A DNA stretch of 9,928 nucleotides from positions 1-9,928 of the forward strand of contig WREJ01000030.1 in assembly GCA_009779395.1 (NCBI GenBank). The letters run 5' to 3'. Source of the stretch: Coriobacteriia bacterium. Its GTDB lineage: Bacteria; Actinomycetota; Coriobacteriia; WRKU01; WQUG01. Shown here piece after piece: positions 6,813 through 9,928 of this stretch. Below the pieces are notes generated by a model. That model saw nothing but the letters and a program-made list of their open reading frames with translations, was not told the DNA's origin and did no database searches. How positions within the stretch are numbered: position 1 is the stretch's first letter; every line of letters begins with the position of its first letter. The position numbers and the translations under genes were made by a program.

Positions 6813-7771
6813 CTATTGCACAAAGAGTAAAGCTGCTGCTTTCTATTCTTTCAAACCTCAAAAAACATGCCGTTGTATCTGTTGCTGACTTGGCGCAGCA
6901 ACTAAACATGAACGAGGCTGATTTAGGCCACGAAATAGAGCAGTTACTTTATGTGGGTGTACCACCTTTTGGAGGGGGCGACCTGCTCCCCATTGAACTG
7001 GACGCAGATGGCTATATTTGCATCACGGGAGACATGCCCTCGCTAGACCGACCCTTGCGCTTGAGTGACGAAGAGGCGTGGACGCTTATCCTCTGTTTGC
7101 GTATTGCAGGATTTACGCGTGATGACCATCTGGTGCAAAAGCTGGCACAGGCAGTGACGGTGGATTTTGATGCGGATATTTTTGAGCACATAGTGCATAT
7201 TTGCAGCCCCCATCATGATACGAAGATTTTTCAAGTCTTGTCATACGCGCTTGATGAGGGTTTGAGTGTTGACCTGCACTATCGCAACCGGCAGGAGCAG
7301 GACAGCAAGCGCAGAGTAGACCCTCGCACGCTTTATGCCGAGGGTGAGGCCTGGCACCTTAAGGGATTTGACCACAAAAGCAAGCAACAGCGCAGCTTTC
7401 TCCTTGACAGGATTTTAGCAGCAAGCCTTGCGCCTGGGGCAGCGGGTGAGAGTAGTGGACAGACTCCGCCACCTGAACCGAGTACTGAAGATTCGCCTCC
7501 CTTTTTCGATGCGACCCACATGCCCAATACCTGTCGGGTGAAATTTGTAAACGCGGCGGCGTTTCGGGCAGATGGGTGGCCGGGAGCACGACTTCGTCCA
7601 TCAATGGACGAGGCAGTGGTGGCAGACATCCCCTACGGTGACCCTCTGTGGGTCGCTGACAAAGTCATGGCTTTGCACGGCCAGGCAGAGGTGCAATTTC
7701 CCGAAGAAATGCGCACAGCCGTACAAGCCAGTGCCCAGACAAGTCTGGAAAGACTTCGTGGGGTAAAGTAG
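6809..7771 (+). CDS. WYL-domain transcriptional regulator, PafC-like
   Basis: A 320-residue second WYL regulator, coupled to the first through a 4-nt ATGA overlap. The N-terminal helix-turn-helix (about residues 1-45, with SVADLAQQLNMNEADL) leads to VGVPPFGGGDLLPIEL (49-64), which resembles the linker after the HTH in PafC proteins. The WYL domain runs from about 145 to 205: VDLHYRNRQ, DPRTLYAEGEAWHLKGFDH (171-189), RSFLLDRI (195-202). The eponymous triad reads Trp182-His183-Leu184, so Tyr is replaced by His. A Gly/Pro/Ser-rich linker (about 209-231) separates it from the C-terminal extension (to 320). It probably forms a heterodimer with its neighbour, as PafB and PafC do. The stop is 2 nt from the end of the convergent ridA gene. 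Family membership is firm; target genes and inducing signal are unknown. Confidence 0.87.
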   Translation: MTIAQRVKLLLSILSNLKKHAVVSVADLAQQLNMNEADLGHEIEQLLYVGVPPFGGGDLLPIELDADGYICITGDMPSLDRPLRLSDEEAWTLILCLRIAGFTRDDHLVQKLAQAVTVDFDADIFEHIVHICSPHHDTKIFQVLSYALDEGLSVDLHYRNRQEQDSKRRVDPRTLYAEGEAWHLKGFDHKSKQQRSFLLDRILAASLAPGAAGESSGQTPPPEPSTEDSPPFFDATHMPNTCRVKFVNAAAFRADGWPGARLRPSMDEAVVADIPYGDPLWVADKVMALHGQAEVQFPEEMRTAVQASAQTSLERLRGVK

Positions 7772-7773
7772 CC

Positions 7774-8154
7774 TTATTTAACGGCAATGGCCTCTATTTC
7801 GTAGAGGGCGTCTAGCGGCAAGCCCGCAACAGCAAAGCAAGAGCGCGCGGGTGGATTGTCGGAAAAATAGCTTGCGTAGATTTTATTAGCAACAGCAAAG
7901 TCATTCATGTCGCGCAAAAATACCGTGGTCTTGACCACATTTTCAAAGCCCATGTCAGCTGCGACCAAAAGTGCCTCGACATTGGCAAAGGTCTGGACGA
8001 TTTGCTCTTCGAGGGTCTCTTTCAGCTGCCCCGTTTCTGGGTCTGCACCCAGCTGGCCAGAAATAAATTGCACCCTTCCATCCACCAAAATCGATGGCGA
8101 ATAGGGACCCACTGCGGGAAATCCCTTGTCAGAACTGACGACTTTTGTATCCAT
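7774..8154 (-). CDS. ridA: RidA, reactive enamine/imine deaminase
   Basis: A 126-residue member of the YjgF/YER057c/UK114 family, usually a cytosolic homotrimer that hydrolyses 2-aminoacrylate and other enamine/imine intermediates released by PLP enzymes. Archetypal RidA residues are kept: Tyr18 (VGPYSPS), Ser32 (FISGQLG), Arg104 (PPARSCFAVAGLP, equivalent to E. coli R105) and Glu119 (YEIEAIAV, equivalent to E120). Length matches E. coli RidA (128). The ATG at 8154 is preceded by a GGAAGG-type site (GAAGGAAGGGCACC); the longer frame to 8187 adds eleven residues not seen in the family. It is a monocistronic gene converging on the PafC-like gene. The lyase elsewhere in the window uses the same aminoacrylate chemistry, but the two are not in one operon. 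Confidence 0.96.
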   Translation of the reverse strand: MDTKVVSSDKGFPAVGPYSPSILVDGRVQFISGQLGADPETGQLKETLEEQIVQTFANVEALLVAADMGFENVVKTTVFLRDMNDFAVANKIYASYFSDNPPARSCFAVAGLPLDALYEIEAIAVK

Positions 8155-8298
8155 GGTGCCCTTCCTTCGCATTGTTGGTGACTTCACTCATGCACAAAGG
8201 TTACCACAAAAAGAAAGCGCGGACGCCGGTCAGCGATCCTTGTTTCATAGGGTGGCGGAGTCTGTCCATACCTGCCAGCCTTAAGCGCGAACATAGCC

Positions 8299-8304
8299 TA
8301 TAAT
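8299..8304 (+). promoter_or_regulatory. Consensus -10 element upstream of the small-ORF cluster
   Basis: A perfect TATAAT lies about 48 nt before the ATG at 8352, but no good -35 hexamer stands 16-18 nt upstream. It may drive the 21-codon ORF and the membrane protein after it. Confidence 0.35.
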
Positions 8305-8351
8305 GATAGATGCGAGCGATGGACTTTCCAATTCTGCCAGTGGAGGCTTAC

Positions 8352-8417
8352 ATGTCTGAGGAACAAACGAAGAAGAAGCTGGCCTTGGGGATGGTCTTTT
8401 TGGCTACACGACACTAG
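8352..8417 (+). pseudogene. 21-codon ORF, possible remnant of a membrane-protein gene
   Basis: The frame encodes MSEEQTKKKLALGMVFLATRH and then TAG. It has a well-placed GGAGG (8342-8346) 5 nt before the ATG and a perfect TATAAT further upstream. The charged start followed by the hydrophobic LALGMVFLA looks like the beginning of a membrane protein that stops too early. Another frame entered through the T-tract at 8397-8401 reads GYTTLVKPKRLENR and ends in TAA overlapping the next ATG as TAATG, the usual form of translational coupling. It could be a real microprotein, the two ends of a gene after internal deletion, or chance. It is too short to recognise. Confidence 0.3.
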
Positions 8418-8445
8418 TAAAACCTAAGCGATTGGAGAACAGATA

Positions 8446-8724
8446 ATGCCCATAATAGTCCCCGAAAAGAGCTCGGCAGGCTTATTTCGTGCCCTATTCG
8501 CAATGATGTTTCTGATAATTCCCCTTTTCTTACTTGTCATCACTGTGTATTCGACATTTCTTGCGCTACTTTTTACCCTTGGTGGCAGCCTTTTCATTTT
8601 TGCTGTAATTATTGCAGCGGTCGCACACATGATTATGGGCAGAATCGAACCTCGACTGCTACTTGCAACAATTGCGGTAGGACACGCTGGATTAAGCCTT
8701 ATCTTTGTTGTCCACCTGTTATGA
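8446..8724 (+). CDS. Small membrane protein with three predicted helices, unknown function
   Basis: A 92-residue, highly hydrophobic protein. After a polar N-terminus (MPIIVPEKSS) three apolar stretches are visible: about residues 14-35, 38-62 and 70-91. The second and third are separated by the short charged loop MGRIEPR. The start at 8446 has GGAG about 9 nt upstream (8434-8437). No motif is recognised. The only neighbouring clue is the short hydrophobic ORF before it, whose alternative frame would end in TAATG at this start. It is probably real because of its clean membrane-helix pattern and ribosome binding site; its function is unknown. Confidence 0.6.
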   Translation: MPIIVPEKSSAGLFRALFAMMFLIIPLFLLVITVYSTFLALLFTLGGSLFIFAVIIAAVAHMIMGRIEPRLLLATIAVGHAGLSLIFVVHLL

Positions 8725-8742
8725 CAAGGTCACACACCAGCA

Positions 8743-8773
8743 AGGCTGTCAAAGAGTTGTATACTGGCAGCCT
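8743..8773 (+). promoter_or_regulatory. Candidate promoter with flanking dyad before the DUF1801 gene
   Basis: TATACT (8760-8765) resembles a -10 box about 34 nt before ATG 8799. It is bracketed by a 6-bp inverted repeat, AGGCTG (8743-8748) and CAGCCT (8768-8773). The -35 is poor. This could be an operator overlapping the promoter, but a 6-bp dyad can occur by chance. Confidence 0.3.
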
Positions 8774-8798
8774 GTGTTCATAGTGTTAGGAGGCAGAC

Positions 8799-9206
8799 AT
8801 GGCAAGAGTTCATCCACATATTGATATGCCCACACAGGCCGATTTGCGTCAATTGGCAGAGGGAAAACCAGAGCTGATTCAGCAACTTTACCTTGAGGCT
8901 CATGCGCTGACTGCGGCAAGCGCGCCAGATCTACAATATTCTGTCGATCAGGTCGACCTTGGCATAGGATACGGAGCTCATCAGTACAATTATGACGGCT
9001 GGGGAATGATGGCTGTTACTCCCTTTTCAAAGTGGGTGACCGTCACCTTTCTTGCAGGTGCACACCTGCCCGACCCAGCTGGCATTCTTGAAGGAAGTGC
9101 TCCACACATGCGCCATGTCAAGCTAAGGTCCTTGCAGCAGCTGGAAGAAAATCAGGGGGCAATCGAAAGTTTGATTCAGGAAGCCATTCGGTATCGTCAA
9201 GTGTAA
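8799..9206 (+). CDS. DUF1801-family protein
   Basis: A 135-residue soluble protein. The central block GYGAHQYNYDGWGMMAV (57-73), then KWVTVTFLAGAHLPDPAGIL (78-97), EGSAPHMRHVKLRS (98-111) and a C-terminal helix ending in IQEAIRYR fits the DUF1801 (PF08818) pattern: an aromatic core, a beta strand ending in the Gly-Ala-x-Leu-x-Asp-Pro turn, LEG and then an RHVKL strand. The fold is small alpha/beta; no enzymatic role is established for the family. Residues 1-50 form a mainly helical leader. The start has a perfect AGGAGG (8790-8795). It stands alone, before the repeat region and the oppositely oriented rRNA operon. Confidence 0.8.
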   Translation: MARVHPHIDMPTQADLRQLAEGKPELIQQLYLEAHALTAASAPDLQYSVDQVDLGIGYGAHQYNYDGWGMMAVTPFSKWVTVTFLAGAHLPDPAGILEGSAPHMRHVKLRSLQQLEENQGAIESLIQEAIRYRQV

Positions 9207-9260
9207 GCCGCTTATGCACAGCCAAAAATTTGCAAAAGTCTCCTGTAGTGTTGCCTCCGC

Positions 9261-9400
9261 TTCGCTACGGCTTCACTGCGCTTCGTTCGCTAAGATGTGC
9301 GCAAGCGCACCTCTGCTCACTCCGCTTGCGTTGCCTACGGCTTCACTGCGCTTCGTTCGCTAAGATGTGCGCAAGCGCACCTCTGCTCACTCCGCTTGCG
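9261..9400. repeat. 70-bp tandem repeat, two copies, with strong internal dyads
   Basis: Copy 1 (9261-9330) and copy 2 (9331-9400) agree at 68 of 70 positions; the only differences are at the third and fourth bases (ttcgctacgg versus ttgcctacgg). Degenerate flanks (9251-9260 and 9401-9405) suggest a wider repeat. Each unit holds the near-perfect inverted repeat AGAtGTGCG-CAAG-CGCACcTCT and a later CGCTTGCG that can pair alternatively with CGCAAGCG. The period is not a multiple of three and reading frames through it look like chance. It sits just downstream of the 5S gene in the direction of rRNA transcription. It may be an intergenic element or an rRNA-trailer structure. Confidence 0.85.
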
Positions 9401-9421
9401 TTGGCATCGTCCAATTAGAAA

Positions 9422-9435
9422 GGAACCCTTTATAG
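9422..9435 (-). repeat. 3' arm of the pre-5S processing stem
   Basis: GGAACCCTTTATAG on the plus strand is complementary, with a single G-U wobble in the RNA, to 9553-9566. The two arms exactly bracket 9436-9552 and extend helix I of 5S rRNA. Confidence 0.7.
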
Positions 9436-9552
9436 CGTTGGCAACGTCCTACTCTCCCACACCACTACGGTGTAGTACCATCGGCGCTGGAAAGCTTAAC
9501 TTCCGAGTTCGGAATGGAATCGGGTGTACCCTTTCCGCCATAATCACCAACA
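9436..9552 (-). rRNA. rrf: 5S ribosomal RNA
   Basis: On the minus strand the sequence has all 5S landmarks: helix I closing GUUGG at the 5' end with CCAAC at the 3' end, the conserved internal stretch CCGAACTCGGAAGTTAAGC, GCGCCGATGGTA in the middle and GGGAGAGTAGGACG near the 3' end. About 117 nt long. The ends are set by helix I and could shift by one or two bases. It follows the 23S gene in the same transcript. Confidence 0.96.
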
Positions 9553-9575
9553 CTATAAAAGGTTCCCTTTTATAG
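9553..9575 (-). other. Perfect 10-bp hairpin in the 23S-5S spacer, overlapping the pre-5S stem arm
   Basis: The plus strand reads CTATAAAAGG-TTC-CCTTTTATAG, a perfect 10-bp stem with a 3-nt loop, ending exactly where 5S begins. Positions 9553-9566 are also the 5' arm that pairs with 9422-9435 around 5S, so the two folds exclude each other. It may act in rRNA maturation. Confidence 0.7.
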
Positions 9576-9639
9576 CTTATTAAATTATCAATCAGGCAAC
9601 CCTGAATGCTGAATAGCGTTAATCAAATTCACGTAATGA

Positions 9640-9928
<289 letters not shown>

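Noticed and set aside
8396..8402. Programmed -1 ribosomal frameshift in the 21-codon ORF
   Set aside because: The T-tract does not form a canonical X XXY YYZ slippery heptamer in the correct frame and no stimulatory structure is evident; a remnant gene or chance is simpler.
9251..9405. CRISPR array
   Set aside because: Only two directly adjoining 70-bp copies with no unique spacers; this is a simple tandem duplication.
9401..9435. Rho-independent terminator right after 5S
   Set aside because: The AAAGG-AAC-CCTTT stem is weak and only a short, broken T run follows on the minus strand, so I did not call it.
9230..9575. Two short plus-strand open frames through the repeat and 5S
   Set aside because: They read through the tandem repeat and antisense to 5S rRNA, and their peptides simply reflect the repeated DNA.

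Overview
The window comes from a bacterial chromosome of intermediate GC. A tandem PafB/PafC-like WYL pair (typical of actinobacterial lineages) lies next to a trmFO-xerC pair (an order familiar from Firmicutes). The mix suggests an anaerobic Gram-positive lineage, possibly Coriobacteriia, but this is inference from gene content only. No gene shows clear signs of recent transfer. The most unusual DNA is the stretch next to the rRNA genes at the right end.

Left part (1-3060, minus strand): an apparent operon driven by a near-consensus sigma70 promoter. It encodes a PLP-dependent beta-eliminating lyase of the tyrosine phenol-lyase/tryptophanase family, then a lipoprotein of the ABC_sub_bind (TrpX-like) family, then the N-terminal part of the matching COG4120-type permease, which runs off the left edge. 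It reads as an aromatic amino-acid uptake and cleavage module. The lyase keeps the phenol-recognition residues of tyrosine phenol-lyase but has changed several cofactor-pocket residues.

Middle left (3068-5695, minus strand): a tightly coupled HIRAN-domain protein - TrmFO - XerC operon, with 4-nt and 8-nt stop/start overlaps. HIRAN domains elsewhere bind DNA 3' ends, XerC resolves chromosome dimers, and TrmFO makes 5-methyluridine-54 in tRNA.

Middle right (5832-7771, plus strand): divergent from that operon is a translationally coupled pair of WYL-domain regulators resembling PafB and PafC, the DNA-damage-response activator of actinobacteria. The two operons share a short intergenic region with overlapping candidate -10 elements. 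A convergent ridA gene (imine deaminase) ends 2 nt from the second WYL gene.

Right part (8352-9206, plus strand): a 21-codon orphan ORF with a good ribosome binding site that may be a gene remnant, a small three-helix membrane protein and a DUF1801 protein.

Right end (9251-9928): a 70-bp tandem repeat with strong internal dyads, then the 3' end of an rRNA operon on the minus strand (23S 3' end, spacer, 5S). The 5S is bracketed by 14-nt complementary arms that extend its helix I. One arm is also half of a perfect 10-bp spacer hairpin, so the precursor can fold in two mutually exclusive ways. The longest gene-free stretches are under 300 bases.
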